Assembly (NCBI RefSeq): GCF_025244745.1
Contig: NZ_CP104213.1
Span: 1,514,001 to 1,578,000, forward strand
From: Deinococcus rubellus
Lineage (GTDB): Bacteria > Deinococcota > Deinococci > Deinococcales > Deinococcaceae
Direction of reading: 5' to 3'
DNA: 64,000 bases
A program made the position numbers and the translations under genes. The notes beneath the pieces were generated by a model. It had not been told where the DNA came from, ran no database searches, and saw only the letters and a list, made by a program, of their open reading frames with translations. Shown here one piece after another: positions 23,830 to 34,763 of the stretch. How positions within the stretch are numbered: the stretch's first letter is position 1; each line of letters opens with the position of its first letter.

Positions 23830-24543
23830 ATGAGCGAAAGCGGACAACTGGAACAGCTTTACCGTGTGCAGGTTTTGGACCTGGAACTTGACCGCCTGCG
23901 CGCCGAGGAAGATCAGATTTCAGACGGGTTGCGGGCCGCCCGCACGCAGCAGGGCAGCATCAACAACCAGCTCGAAGACACCGAGATCGAGCTGGAGAAG
24001 GTGGACCGTCAGGTGCGGCAGCTCGAACTCGATCTGGCCAGCAGCCGCGATCAGGTGGCCCGCAACAGAACCGAGCAGGACCGCAACGCCACCAACGCCA
24101 AGTTGCAGTCGCAGTACGAGAGCGTCATCTTGCAGCTCTCCGAGCGCGTCTCGGACTACCAGGAAGCGCTGGAGCCGCTGCACGCCCAGCAGGTGGCCCT
24201 GCGTGAGCGCGCCAGTGGTCTGCGCGGCGAGCACAAGGCGCTGCGGCCCTCGCTGGGCAGCCTGGAAGAGGCCGACGAGGCCCGCGTGCAGGGTCTGCGC
24301 GACCAGGGCCAGGACATGCGGACCGAGCGCGCTGGGTTGGTGGGCCGCACCGAGCCGAGACTGGTCAAGGAGTACGAGCTGATCCGCAAGGGCAAGAAAG
24401 GCATCGGGATCGTGTCGTATACGGCGGGAAGGTGCCAGGGCTGCAATGTGCAGTTGCCGGTCAACATCCAGCAGCGGGCCGCTGGCGGCAAACTGCCCCC
24501 GGTCAAGTGCCCCTCGTGCGGGCGGATTCTCTTCAAAATCTGA
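23830..24543 (+). CDS. Coiled-coil protein with C-terminal zinc ribbon
   Basis: The 237-residue protein is a long helical hairpin or coiled coil (about residues 10-175, heptads rich in Leu, Glu, Arg and Gln) followed by a C4 zinc ribbon: RCQGCNVQLP and KCPSCGRILF give two Cys-x2-Cys knuckles. This layout is the CT398-like family, linked elsewhere to RNA or sigma-54 partners; its function here is unknown. ATG follows TAGACT (23817-23822) by 7 bases, a leaderless start. Confidence 0.85.
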   Translation: MSESGQLEQLYRVQVLDLELDRLRAEEDQISDGLRAARTQQGSINNQLEDTEIELEKVDRQVRQLELDLASSRDQVARNRTEQDRNATNAKLQSQYESVILQLSERVSDYQEALEPLHAQQVALRERASGLRGEHKALRPSLGSLEEADEARVQGLRDQGQDMRTERAGLVGRTEPRLVKEYELIRKGKKGIGIVSYTAGRCQGCNVQLPVNIQQRAAGGKLPPVKCPSCGRILFKI

Positions 24544-24594
24544 GCCGAACGCGGCTCTGAATGGATTGGGCGGCGTCCGTCCAGCCGTTTGCGC

Positions 24595-24945
24595 TCATGA
24601 TAGCCACACCGCGATCAGCCCCAGCGCCGCCGGAAGCGCCTGCACCACGGCGATGCGCGGGCTGACCGTCACCGCGCCGTAGAGTCCGGCGATTACCACA
24701 CAGGCCAGGAAAAAGACCATCACGTCGGCGCGTCCGCTCACCAGGCCCCAGATCAGGCCCGCCGCCAGAAAGCCGTTGTAGAGGCCCTGATTGGCGGCCA
24801 TCGTCACGGTCTGCTCCGAGAGCGCCGGGCTGATGCCGAAGATCCGCTGGGCGCGCTCAGTGCGCCACAGAAACATTTCCAGAATCAGGATGGAGAGGTG
24901 TTCTAGGGCCACCAGGGTCACCAGAATCAGCGCTAGCGTATGCAC
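24595..24945 (-). CDS. DUF1304 membrane protein
   Basis: The 116-residue protein has four membrane helices and the DUF1304 pattern: LVALEHLSILILEMFLW in helix 1, then NQGLYNGFLAAGLIWG, then VVIAGLYGAVTVSPRI. The start is GTG at 24945 (GTGCATACG). The family has no assigned function. It lies 24 bases upstream of the end of polA reading on the same strand, so it is downstream of polA. Confidence 0.82.
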   Translation of the reverse strand: MHTLALILVTLVALEHLSILILEMFLWRTERAQRIFGISPALSEQTVTMAANQGLYNGFLAAGLIWGLVSGRADVMVFFLACVVIAGLYGAVTVSPRIAVVQALPAALGLIAVWLS

Positions 24946-24969
24946 CCAGTCATTCTGACAGGCGGGTCG

Positions 24970-27636
<2,667 letters not shown>

Positions 27637-27715
27637 ACCGACATTCTAACGCCAATCTGCTCAGGTATTTGCGTATTTCCGAGGCTTGTTTCGTTTCTGA
27701 CCCATGCCCTACACC

Positions 27716-27751
27716 AAAAAACTGGCCCCGAACAGTTGATGTCGGGGCCAG
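27716..27751 (-). terminator. Intrinsic terminator of the HAMP operon
   Basis: On the minus strand a perfect 10-bp stem (CTGGCCCCGA and complement, 10-base loop) is followed by TTTTTT. It sits 20 bases past the HAMP-protein stop codon and upstream of polA. Confidence 0.9.
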
Positions 27752-27771
27752 GCTCGAAGGTGCTGGGTGGC

Positions 27772-29493
27772 TCAGGTCTTGCGGCGCTTGCGCAGGCGCT
27801 CCATTGCGGCGTCGAGGCTCAGGCGCATGCGCTCCAGCGCCTGGGCCAGATCGCCCACTTCGTCATTGGACTCGGCCTTCACCGACTGGCTCAGGTTCCC
27901 GAGACTGATGGCGTCGGCAGCCGTCACCAGTCGCTCGATCGGCTGCACGATGCGCCGCGCCGCGCGGGCGGCCAGCGCTGCGCCCAGCAGCATGGCTAGC
28001 AGGCCCGCCACCAGCAAGATCAGCAAGGTATTGCGAAGCTGGGTCTGGGCCGAGTCAATCGGCACGCCGACGGCGATGCGGTAGAGCAGGGGATTGGTGC
28101 TTTTCTCGTTGGCTCCGCGTGTTTCGCGGCTGCCGTCGGGCTTGGCGTACACCCCGATGCGCTCCACCTGGAAATTGCGGTTGCTGATGGTCTGGTTGTC
28201 GGGGTTGTTGACGGCCCGCTTGAGCGCCGCCGCCGGTTCGGAGTCCTGCGCGCCCACGCTGATGAGTTGCTGGAGCTGGGCGTCGTAGAGCTGCGCCGGG
28301 GTATCGTTTTGCACGAACACGCCGCTCGACGGATTGGACTTGACCCAGGTACCGACCCGCTCGCCCAGCACCGCGTCGAGGCCCGGTGACTGGCTGCGGA
28401 AGAAGGTGGTGCCGTCCGGCAGCTCGACTTGCACGAAGCCCACCGACTGGCGGTTGAGCAGGGTGCCAAGCTGCTGGTTAACAGTGTTCTGATCGGTGGT
28501 GTTGAGGACCGATCCCACGGCGGCGGCGATGGTCGCGGCGCTGGTCGAGATCAGCGAGCGTTGCGAGGAGGTCAGCACGATGCTCAGGGTGCTCAGGGTC
28601 AGCACCGTGTAGACGGCCAGCGGCGTCACCGAGGCGACGGTGAGGCGGCGCAGTAGCGGCTGGCGGCGGCCCAGCGGCGTGTCGTGCTCGGTGGACTGCA
28701 TCAGCATTTCCGGCGCTTCGTCGGCGACTTTCGGCGCGGCGGGTGTCTCGGTCATGGTCAGCGCCCCGGTGAAATCTGACCAGCTGTCGGCGGGAGCCGA
28801 GTCAAGGCTGCCCAGGCTGGAGCGACTCGTGCTGAGGCTGCCCAGACCCAACAGATCCGTACTGGCAAGCACGCCGCCGGGCTGCGACGCCAGCACCGGC
28901 TGTGCTTCGGACAAGCGGGATTCGGGCTGGCTGCCGGTGTCCGGCATGAAGAGGCCGCCGGAAGTGTTGGTAGCCGAAGGCCTGAAGGCGGGCGCGGCCA
29001 GTTCGTCCCAGAAATTGTCGGTGGCGGGGACGAGGGATGCGGCGGCCACTGCCGACACTGCCGAAGTGCCTGAGAAACCTGGCTCGGCGCGGGCCACCAT
29101 CACCGGGCTGTCCAGCGTGGCGACACTCTGCTCGCGTCCCGGCTCACGCGGCAGAACTGTCTGACCGAATTCGGTAGCGTGCAGGTCGGTCTGGTTAAGG
29201 GAGAGTGGAGTGGGCGACCTGCCCAGTAGCGGTGCGGCGGCAGGCACCGCGCCCGGCAACTCGGCAGCCTCGGCCACCTGCTCCAGGCGCACCTGGGCGT
29301 TGACTTCCTTGAAGATCTCCAGCAGCACGGCGGCGCGTTCGCGCCCGGTGGGTTTCATCAGGCGGCCTCCCCGGCGGGTCGCCAGTTTGCGGGCCTGGTC
29401 GGCGGAGAGCTGAAAGCGGCTGGCGAGCGCCTGCTGAAGCTGCGCCTGCTGCTCTTCCGGAACGGCCTGTTCGATCACGACGGTGTATTTCAT
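27772..29493 (-). CDS. Membrane protein with periplasmic sensor region and C-terminal HAMP, no output domain
   Basis: The 573-residue protein has a cytoplasmic N-terminal domain of about 75 residues (VVIEQAVPEEQQAQLQ, then RGGRLMKPTGRERAAVLLEIF), a long Ser/Pro-rich linker, membrane helix 1 (about 287-309), an external region (310-487), helix 2 (488-510) and a HAMP domain (511-565: RRIVQPIERL to EVGDLAQALERM). It then stops, with no kinase, cyclase or chemoreceptor domain. AGGGAG lies upstream of ATG 29493; the longer frame adds 36 poorly supported residues. Last gene of an operon with two unknown proteins. Confidence 0.75.
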   Translation of the reverse strand: MKYTVVIEQAVPEEQQAQLQQALASRFQLSADQARKLATRRGGRLMKPTGRERAAVLLEIFKEVNAQVRLEQVAEAAELPGAVPAAAPLLGRSPTPLSLNQTDLHATEFGQTVLPREPGREQSVATLDSPVMVARAEPGFSGTSAVSAVAAASLVPATDNFWDELAAPAFRPSATNTSGGLFMPDTGSQPESRLSEAQPVLASQPGGVLASTDLLGLGSLSTSRSSLGSLDSAPADSWSDFTGALTMTETPAAPKVADEAPEMLMQSTEHDTPLGRRQPLLRRLTVASVTPLAVYTVLTLSTLSIVLTSSQRSLISTSAATIAAAVGSVLNTTDQNTVNQQLGTLLNRQSVGFVQVELPDGTTFFRSQSPGLDAVLGERVGTWVKSNPSSGVFVQNDTPAQLYDAQLQQLISVGAQDSEPAAALKRAVNNPDNQTISNRNFQVERIGVYAKPDGSRETRGANEKSTNPLLYRIAVGVPIDSAQTQLRNTLLILLVAGLLAMLLGAALAARAARRIVQPIERLVTAADAISLGNLSQSVKAESNDEVGDLAQALERMRLSLDAAMERLRKRRKT

Positions 29494-29608
29494 GCTGACT
29501 CCCTGGATCACTCCGCTGAGCGGCGTCGGTGCGGTTTGGTGTGGAATGATGAATTTCGGTTGAAGTGGCTGGCCCAGGCGTGCTGGCGGCTGCCTAACCA
29601 CGCTGCAC

Positions 29609-29989
29609 TCACACGATGTCCCGCGCCCGCAGTTGCCGGGCGAATGCCTGGCGCTGGGCGTCTTCGAGTTCCTGGGCGATGGTCCTCAGCAGGGCCGAGA
29701 GCCGCACCGGAGCGGGCAACTCGTCGAGGGCGTCCTCGACCATCACCCGGCCCATCGGCCCGACACAGGCCATCAGCGCGGCGCTCACCTCGACGAACAG
29801 CCGGTCATCAACGAGCTGCTCCTGACGCTGGGCGCGCGCGGCGTACTGCTCGGCCAGCGTCAGCGCTTCCTGGACCCTGGGGTCGTCGACCAGGGCGTCC
29901 GGTTTGCGGGCCAGGGCGTCGAGCACACGCCACAGAGCGAACGGCAAGGGAGTCTGATCGGTGACGCCACTGGGCCAGGTCGTGGTCAC
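29609..29989 (-). CDS. Small helical protein of unknown function
   Basis: The 126-residue protein is predicted from composition to be all-helical and soluble (ALWRVLDALARKPDALV, then LVDDRLFVEVSAALMA). I recognise no family. Its GTG start at 29989 overlaps the TGA of the upstream gene as GTGA, so the two are translationally coupled, and the HAMP membrane protein follows after 115 bases. It is probably a partner of that sensor-like protein. Confidence 0.7.
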   Translation of the reverse strand: MTTTWPSGVTDQTPLPFALWRVLDALARKPDALVDDPRVQEALTLAEQYAARAQRQEQLVDDRLFVEVSAALMACVGPMGRVMVEDALDELPAPVRLSALLRTIAQELEDAQRQAFARQLRARDIV

Positions 29990-30846
29990 ACCAGTTCACC
30001 TGCCCCCGAAGCGCTCCACATCGGTGAGGCTTGCAGCTCGGCCAGTGGCAGTGCCCGCAGCCGCAGCCGCACGCGCCGCAGGGTGGCTGAGAAGACAGCC
30101 AGCAGGGCGTCACGCAGTTCGGCCACGTTGAGGTCCGGCAGCGCCTGTACCGAGAGCTGATCGAGCCATACCTCGCGGGCGAACGGATCGAGAACCGGGT
30201 GGCGGTCGGCGAGTTCGGCAGCCGAGCTGCGCCACACGTCGGCGACGTTACTGCTCTGCGCTGCCGTCATGGCCAGCACCTGCGACCAGAACTGAATGAG
30301 TTCCGGGCCTCTGAGCTGCTGCGGGGCGCTGAGCTTGTAGACGACGCCGCCCACCGGCAGACTGCCCGCCACCGGTCTGCCGGACTGCCAGAAACTGATG
30401 ACCGAGCCGCGCTCACCGCCCAGGAGCGCACCGGAAAAGCCGCTGTCTGCGAGCTGGGCCTGCGCGGCGGGCCAGGCTTCGCTGAGGGCCTCCGGCTGGG
30501 CGCTGCGGCACTGCCAAGCGGTGATCACAGCGGACGGCTCCACCAGGGAAAGCTGCACGGTGGCGTGTGAAAACGCCAGCATGAACTCGCTGACGCTCAG
30601 ATCTCTGGCCTGATCAAAGCCGCCGAGGGCCGCCCCCGCGTTCCACATCATCCGTCCCTGGCGTCCGTCCTGGCGCGCTTCGAGGACTGCACTGAGGAGC
30701 GGGCGCTGCTCGATGTCGGCGCACACCTCGCTCCAGGGATAGTGGTCGGTGGACAGCAGATAGAGTGGCTGACGACTGGGAAGCGGAAGCCAGAAACGCG
30801 CACTGCGGGTGGGGGGGGTTGGCTGAGTCATCACGGCTGCGTTCAT
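29986..30846 (-). CDS. Unrecognised soluble protein, first gene of the HAMP operon
   Basis: The 286-residue protein has no signal peptide or membrane segment and no domain I can name. A central alpha/beta region (LVEPSAVITAWQC, GALLGGERGSVISFW) is followed by a helical C-terminal half ending near RLRALPLAELQASP. I chose ATG 30846 (MNAAVM); an upstream in-frame ATG adds only 8 residues. The arrangement with a small helical protein and a HAMP membrane protein suggests a signalling module. Confidence 0.65.
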   Translation of the reverse strand: MNAAVMTQPTPPTRSARFWLPLPSRQPLYLLSTDHYPWSEVCADIEQRPLLSAVLEARQDGRQGRMMWNAGAALGGFDQARDLSVSEFMLAFSHATVQLSLVEPSAVITAWQCRSAQPEALSEAWPAAQAQLADSGFSGALLGGERGSVISFWQSGRPVAGSLPVGGVVYKLSAPQQLRGPELIQFWSQVLAMTAAQSSNVADVWRSSAAELADRHPVLDPFAREVWLDQLSVQALPDLNVAELRDALLAVFSATLRRVRLRLRALPLAELQASPMWSASGAGELV

Positions 30847-30979
30847 CAGACGCCCTGGTCTCTTACACACCGCTTACTCATGTGAGATTTCTGGCTTTTT
30901 CACCCTCGCGTGTGGCATTTGTCACGACTTGCGTTGCCGGACGCCGTTTTCTCCGGCGGCACGCTATGCTGGGCAGCGC

Positions 30980-31354
30980 ATGATTCGTCTCGCTCCACTC
31001 CTGCTGTGCGGCCTGCTGCTGTGCGGCTGCCGCTACAATTTTATCCCGGTGATTCCTGCGCCAGTGCAGGTGGCGTTGCCGCTGAAAGTGACCCAGGCCA
31101 GTTTGCAGCGCCAGGGCGAGTTGCTCGTTGTTTCGGCGCGGGTGGACGGCCCCATGCCGCCCGATTACCTCAGCGTGGTGTGGTTTGCCGGTGACCGCGA
31201 ACTGGGGCGTGACAGCCGCTACCTCGACGCCCAGCACCGGGACGCCGAGTTCGAGCTGAAGGCCGCCACCAAGGCCGACTACCGGGCCATGCTGCTCTAC
31301 GGCGGCACGCTGCTGCGCCAGCTCGATCTGCGCGAGACAGACAGCCTGAAGTGA
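30980..31354 (+). CDS. Predicted lipoprotein
   Basis: The 124-residue protein begins MIRLAPLLLCGLLLCGCRY, a lipoprotein signal peptide with Cys17 as the probable lipidation site (LCG before Cys). The mature part is a small beta-rich domain (VQVALPLKVTQASL, LSVVWFAGDRELG) of unknown function. ATG 30980 follows TATGCT (30965-30970) by 9 bases; the longer frame would put basic residues ahead of the signal. Confidence 0.75.
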   Translation: MIRLAPLLLCGLLLCGCRYNFIPVIPAPVQVALPLKVTQASLQRQGELLVVSARVDGPMPPDYLSVVWFAGDRELGRDSRYLDAQHRDAEFELKAATKADYRAMLLYGGTLLRQLDLRETDSLK

Positions 31355-31425
31355 TCGGCGCTCGTAGCCCCACTTCAGGCTGTGCCTACTTCAAGCCGAA
31401 AAGAGGAAAACCCAGCGCAGCAGGG

Positions 31426-32007
31426 TCAGGAAAAGAGCGGCAAATGCCCCAGCGCCGTGACTTCCTCGCGTTCCTGGCCTTCGGTGAAGACCGCCACCAC
31501 CGCCGCCACCTCGCCGCCGACCTCCTCGATGATCTGGCGCAGGCTGGCCAGCGTGCCGCCGCTGGACACCACATCGTCCACGATGGCGACCTTGTGGCCC
31601 CTGATCTTCGAGATGTCGAAGCCGTCGAGGACCAGCAGTTGCGGTTTGCCGGTGGTGATGCTGACGACCTCGCGCGCCACCGGCTCGATCATGTACGGCT
31701 TGACGGTCTTGCGGATGACGACATAGGGCAGGCCCGACTCTCGGCTGATGACGTGTGCCAGCCCCAGCGCTTTGACTTCCGGCGTGACCAGCACGTCCAC
31801 GCCCCCAGGAATCAGGGCCGCCAGTGCCTTGCCCGCCGCCTCGGTGACTTCGGTGTCGCCCAGCATGTTGAAGAGGGCGATATTGACGCCCGGCGCAACC
31901 TCGACGACGGGCAAATCGCGCGTGACCGTTCCCACCTGTACCCGGTAAATGCGGCGCTGGCCGTCTGATGAAGCGCCCGGCGCGGCTGACTGATCTGCAT
32001 TGTTCAC
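31426..32007 (-). CDS. Purine phosphoribosyltransferase (Apt/Xpt-like)
   Basis: The 193-residue type I phosphoribosyltransferase has the PRPP-binding motif [14 protein letters not shown] near residue 140 and a conserved pyrophosphate loop region ([27 protein letters not shown]). The pattern is closest to adenine or xanthine phosphoribosyltransferases, so it probably salvages a purine base; the base is not certain. GTG 32007 follows TACAAT (32016-32021) by 8 bases, so translation is probably leaderless. Confidence 0.85.
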   Translation of the reverse strand: MNNADQSAAPGASSDGQRRIYRVQVGTVTRDLPVVEVAPGVNIALFNMLGDTEVTEAAGKALAALIPGGVDVLVTPEVKALGLAHVISRESGLPYVVIRKTVKPYMIEPVAREVVSITTGKPQLLVLDGFDISKIRGHKVAIVDDVVSSGGTLASLRQIIEEVGGEVAAVVAVFTEGQEREEVTALGHLPLFS

Positions 32008-32133
32008 GGCTGAGCATTGTAGCGAAAACGGGCTGGGTGGTGGCCGGGAGCCAGCGTTCGAGAAATGCTGGTCTGGGCCTTATCCCTTTGACCCGCTCCT
32101 GGCATGCTCTGGGCTTCCCGCTCACTGAGAGCC

Positions 32134-32171
32134 AAAAAAAGGGGAAGTGGGCACGCTGGCCAGACTTCCCC
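32134..32171 (-). terminator. Intrinsic terminator of the HxlR-type gene
   Basis: On the minus strand GGGGAAGT and ACTTCCCC form an 8-bp stem around a 15-base loop that can pair further, followed by seven T residues. It ends transcription 30 bases past the regulator's stop codon. Confidence 0.88.
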
Positions 32172-32201
32172 TGGATGAACTTCCCCGCTACGGTGTGCTG
32201 C

Positions 32202-32561
32202 TCAGCCCGCGCAGGGTGTCTTGACGATCTCTTCTTCGCTGAGGTGCAGGTCGGCCCACTCGCCGATGGCCCCGATCACTCGCTGGAGCTCCTGCCCGCC
32301 AGGGGTCAGGGTGTAAATGCTGCGGGCCAGCTTGCCCTGGGCTTCCTGGTCGGTGGCCTTGCTGATGATGCCGAGCGTTTCCAGACCTTCCAGTCGCTGG
32401 GTCAGGGTGGCGCTGTTGCACCCGCCGATGGCCCGCGAAAGCTCGTTGAACCCCTTGGGACCGGCCAGGAGTGAGCGCACGATATGCAGCACCCACTTTT
32501 CTTGCAACACGCCGATGGCCCGGTAGACCGGGCAAAAGATGTCGTGCTGTTCCTGAATCAT
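32202..32561 (-). CDS. HxlR (DUF24) family redox-type regulator
   Basis: The 119-residue winged-helix protein has the HxlR pattern: [19 protein letters not shown], then [21 protein letters not shown], then [12 protein letters not shown]. The single N-terminal Cys10 is placed like the sensing cysteine of YodB and HypR, which detect quinones and disulfide stress. ATG 32561 lies 6 bases after TATACT (32568-32573). It is divergent from a nitroreductase gene, as yodB-type regulators often are from their targets. Redox sensing is inferred from position only. Confidence 0.85.
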   Translation of the reverse strand: MIQEQHDIFCPVYRAIGVLQEKWVLHIVRSLLAGPKGFNELSRAIGGCNSATLTQRLEGLETLGIISKATDQEAQGKLARSIYTLTPGGQELQRVIGAIGEWADLHLSEEEIVKTPCAG

Positions 32562-32613
32562 GCTAGAAGTATACACGCCATCCATCCCCAAATTGCTAGG
32601 CTGGACACACTGC

Positions 32614-32642
32614 TTGACTTTTTAAACCGATTGGATTATTCT
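32614..32642 (+). promoter_or_regulatory. Promoter of the nitroreductase gene
   Basis: TTGACT (32614-32619) and TATTCT (32637-32642) are exactly 17 bases apart, and the ATG follows 6 bases later. With the divergent TATACT box of the HxlR gene this leaves about 40 bases for shared operator sites; I found no clear palindrome. Confidence 0.8.
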
Positions 32643-32648
32643 TCTGCC

Positions 32649-33269
32649 ATGACCGCGACACAGATCCATCCCAGCACCGTCAAAGAAGCCATCGAAACCC
32701 GCCGCAGCATCCGCAAGTTCGTGCAGGAGCCGCTCGACCAGAATGACCTGCGCGAGATCCTGCGTCTGGCCAGCCTCGCCCCCAGCGCCAACAACGTGCA
32801 GACCTGGCGTGTCGCGGTGATCCAGAATCCCGACCTCCAGACCAAGTTACAGGAGGCGTCATACAACCAGGGGCAGGTGACCAGTGCTCCCGCCGTGTTG
32901 GTGGTGTACAGCGACATGGAAGACGCCCTGAACACCATCGAGCAGACCCTGCCCGCCAGCATGAGTGAGGAGGAGCGCAAGACCCGTGCCGAGGGCTTCC
33001 GCAAGAATTTTGCCGGAATGGACACGGCCCAGCGCGGTCAGTGGGGCCTGGCGCAGGCCAATATCGCCTTCGGCTTCCTGATGCTGGCTGCCCGCAGCCT
33101 GGACTACGACACCGTGCCGATGCTCGGCTTCCAGCCTGAAAAGGTCAAGGAACTGCTGGGCCTGCCGGAGCACGTGCAGTTTGCTGGCCTGCTGCCTCTC
33201 GGCAAACGCGCCGAGGACGGCTTCCCGCACCACCGCCACGACGTCGAGCGCGTCGCCACCTTCTACTGA
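32649..33269 (+). CDS. Nitroreductase family flavoprotein
   Basis: The 206-residue NAD(P)H-dependent flavoenzyme shows the family landmarks TRRSIRKF near the N-terminus (FMN phosphate contact), [17 protein letters not shown], and a C-terminal LPLGKRAED. Such enzymes reduce nitro compounds, quinones or azo dyes. The divergent HxlR gene suggests induction by electrophiles. ATG 32649 is placed by the promoter 6 bases upstream; a longer in-frame start would overlap the regulator. Confidence 0.88.
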   Translation: MTATQIHPSTVKEAIETRRSIRKFVQEPLDQNDLREILRLASLAPSANNVQTWRVAVIQNPDLQTKLQEASYNQGQVTSAPAVLVVYSDMEDALNTIEQTLPASMSEEERKTRAEGFRKNFAGMDTAQRGQWGLAQANIAFGFLMLAARSLDYDTVPMLGFQPEKVKELLGLPEHVQFAGLLPLGKRAEDGFPHHRHDVERVATFY

Positions 33270-33296
33270 CTACTGAGTTCCGAATCCAGATTTCTG

Positions 33297-33323
33297 GCCC
33301 TGCCCGCGTGGTGGGGCTTTTTT
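33297..33323 (+). terminator. Intrinsic terminator of the nitroreductase gene
   Basis: An 8-bp stem (GCCCTGCC with GGTGGGGC, two wobble pairs) with a 5-base loop is followed by six T residues. It lies between convergent genes. Confidence 0.82.
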
Positions 33324-33349
33324 CTTGCCTGGGGTCGCGGCCTGGCCGC

Positions 33350-33787
33350 TCAGCGCGGCGGCAGCCTCACGGTGCCGAGCATGTACTGGCCGAGTGCCTG
33401 GATGGCGCTGTAGAACTGATCGAATTCCACAGGCTTGACGATGTAGCTGCTGGCGTGGTTCTGGTAGCTGCGCAGAATGTCTTCCTCGGCCTGTGAGGTG
33501 GTGAGTACCACCACTGGAATGGTCCGGAGCGCTGGGTCGTCCTTGAGTTCGGCCAGCACCTCCAGCCCGTTCTTGCGCGGCATGTTGATGTCGAGCAAAA
33601 TGACGTCGGGGCGCGGCGACGCGGCGAACTCGCCCTCCCGGCGCAGGATCTGCATGGCCTCCACACCGTCTCGGGCCACCTGCATGGCGGTGGGCAGGTT
33701 GGCGTCGAGAAACGCCTCCTGGGTCAGGATCACGTCCGGCTCGTTGTCCTCGACCAGCAGAATCTGAATGGGGGCGTGAGTGGGCAT
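33350..33787 (-). CDS. Single-domain response regulator, Rcp1-like
   Basis: The 145-residue receiver has all phosphorylation residues: acidic pair in LLVEDNEPD, phospho-Asp in ILLDINMPRKNG, Thr/Ser in VVLTTS and Lys in YIVKPV. The long alpha4 region and NMPRKNGLEVL are typical of Rcp1-type partners of phytochrome-like kinases. I chose ATG 33787 because TAGACT (33796-33801) lies 8 bases upstream; an alternative ATG at 33850 overlaps the upstream gene as ATGA and adds 21 residues. Both may be used. No kinase is adjacent. Confidence 0.85.
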   Translation of the reverse strand: MPTHAPIQILLVEDNEPDVILTQEAFLDANLPTAMQVARDGVEAMQILRREGEFAASPRPDVILLDINMPRKNGLEVLAELKDDPALRTIPVVVLTTSQAEEDILRSYQNHASSYIVKPVEFDQFYSAIQALGQYMLGTVRLPPR

Positions 33788-33846
33788 CTTCACAGAGTCT
33801 AAAGCTTTTGGCTGGCCGGGGCGGCTGACGGTGAGCGTCCCGGTGT

Positions 33847-34482
33847 TCATCCAGCCTCCGCGTGGCCTGTCTGTCGCCCACTGTGGGCCTGCCTGGCGCG
33901 GTACTGCCGGGCCACCGCCGCGATCTTCAGGCCGCGCCGGGTGAGCTGTGGGTGCGGATGGACGCCTGCCTGGCCGCTCAGGCCCAGGCTGTAGAGCGTG
34001 CCGAGAATCTCCGGGCGGCGTGTCAGGTCAACGTCGTCCGCCTGCCAGTGATCCAGCGTCTGACGCAGCCGGGCGGCCACCAGCGACGGTGCGGCCTGTG
34101 GGTCGAGTAGCATCCGGACCTGTTCCTGCGGACGGGCGGGCAAGCTGAGCAGGCCGCTGCGGGCGACCTCGTGCAGGGTGGCGAGCTTCATCTGGGCGCG
34201 GCCCAGGCTGTGGCTGCCCAGCGGACGGCGCAGCAGCGGTTCAGTCAAATTGATCAGGTGCTGGGCGGGCCGAGCGGGCAAGGCGCAGATCAGCCGCGCC
34301 CAGCCGTGCTGAAGCTGATCGGCCACGCCCCAGCGCGCTGCCTCGTCGGCAAGAATGGCGGCGACCAGCCCGGCGTCCACCCCGTAGCGGCGGGCAGCCA
34401 GCGTAAGGGCCTGGTCTTCGGCAGCGCGGCGGGCCTGAAAGTCGAGGGCGAGATTCATGTCCTGAGCTTGCTGCAATCCCAT
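33847..34482 (-). CDS. Lysozyme-like-fold protein candidate
   Basis: The 211-residue protein has a pattern resembling lytic transglycosylase-like domains: RYGVDAGLVAAILADEAAR with an acidic residue at the expected catalytic place, then SHSLGRAQMKLATLHEVA, then a late helical region with a GTLYSLGLSG segment. No signal peptide is visible, which is odd for a wall enzyme. The resemblance is by eye and weak. It lies upstream of the response regulator and overlaps its longer reading. Confidence 0.55.
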   Translation of the reverse strand: MGLQQAQDMNLALDFQARRAAEDQALTLAARRYGVDAGLVAAILADEAARWGVADQLQHGWARLICALPARPAQHLINLTEPLLRRPLGSHSLGRAQMKLATLHEVARSGLLSLPARPQEQVRMLLDPQAAPSLVAARLRQTLDHWQADDVDLTRRPEILGTLYSLGLSGQAGVHPHPQLTRRGLKIAAVARQYRARQAHSGRQTGHAEAG

Positions 34483-34665
34483 GCAGGTTTCGTCATCCGA
34501 AAGTCAAGATTCAGTGCAGGTCGGCAAGTGGAGTGTCCCGGCTGACAGGCGGCGAGTCGCGCGGCAAAATCTTATGGCTGGCCCACACGGCGGACACGCT
34601 CAGCAAGACGTGAAGCTGAAAAGTACATTCAAGTGCTGCAAGTTCTCTCCGGCCCCAACTCCCAG

Positions 34666-34691
34666 GTGTCAGGTTAAAGTTAAGCTGACAC
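34666..34691. repeat. 7-bp inverted repeat upstream of the AI-2E family gene
   Basis: GTGTCAG and CTGACAC flank 12 bases (GTTAAAGTTAAG) about 73 bases before the start of the permease gene. It may be an operator; the remainder of the gap from 34483 shows nothing clear. Confidence 0.45.
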
Positions 34692-34763
34692 GATGAAACG
34701 ATCTGCCGCAGCGGCATCCGGTACAGGAACACCTGGGAGAGCAACATTCGTTAGAGGAACCCG

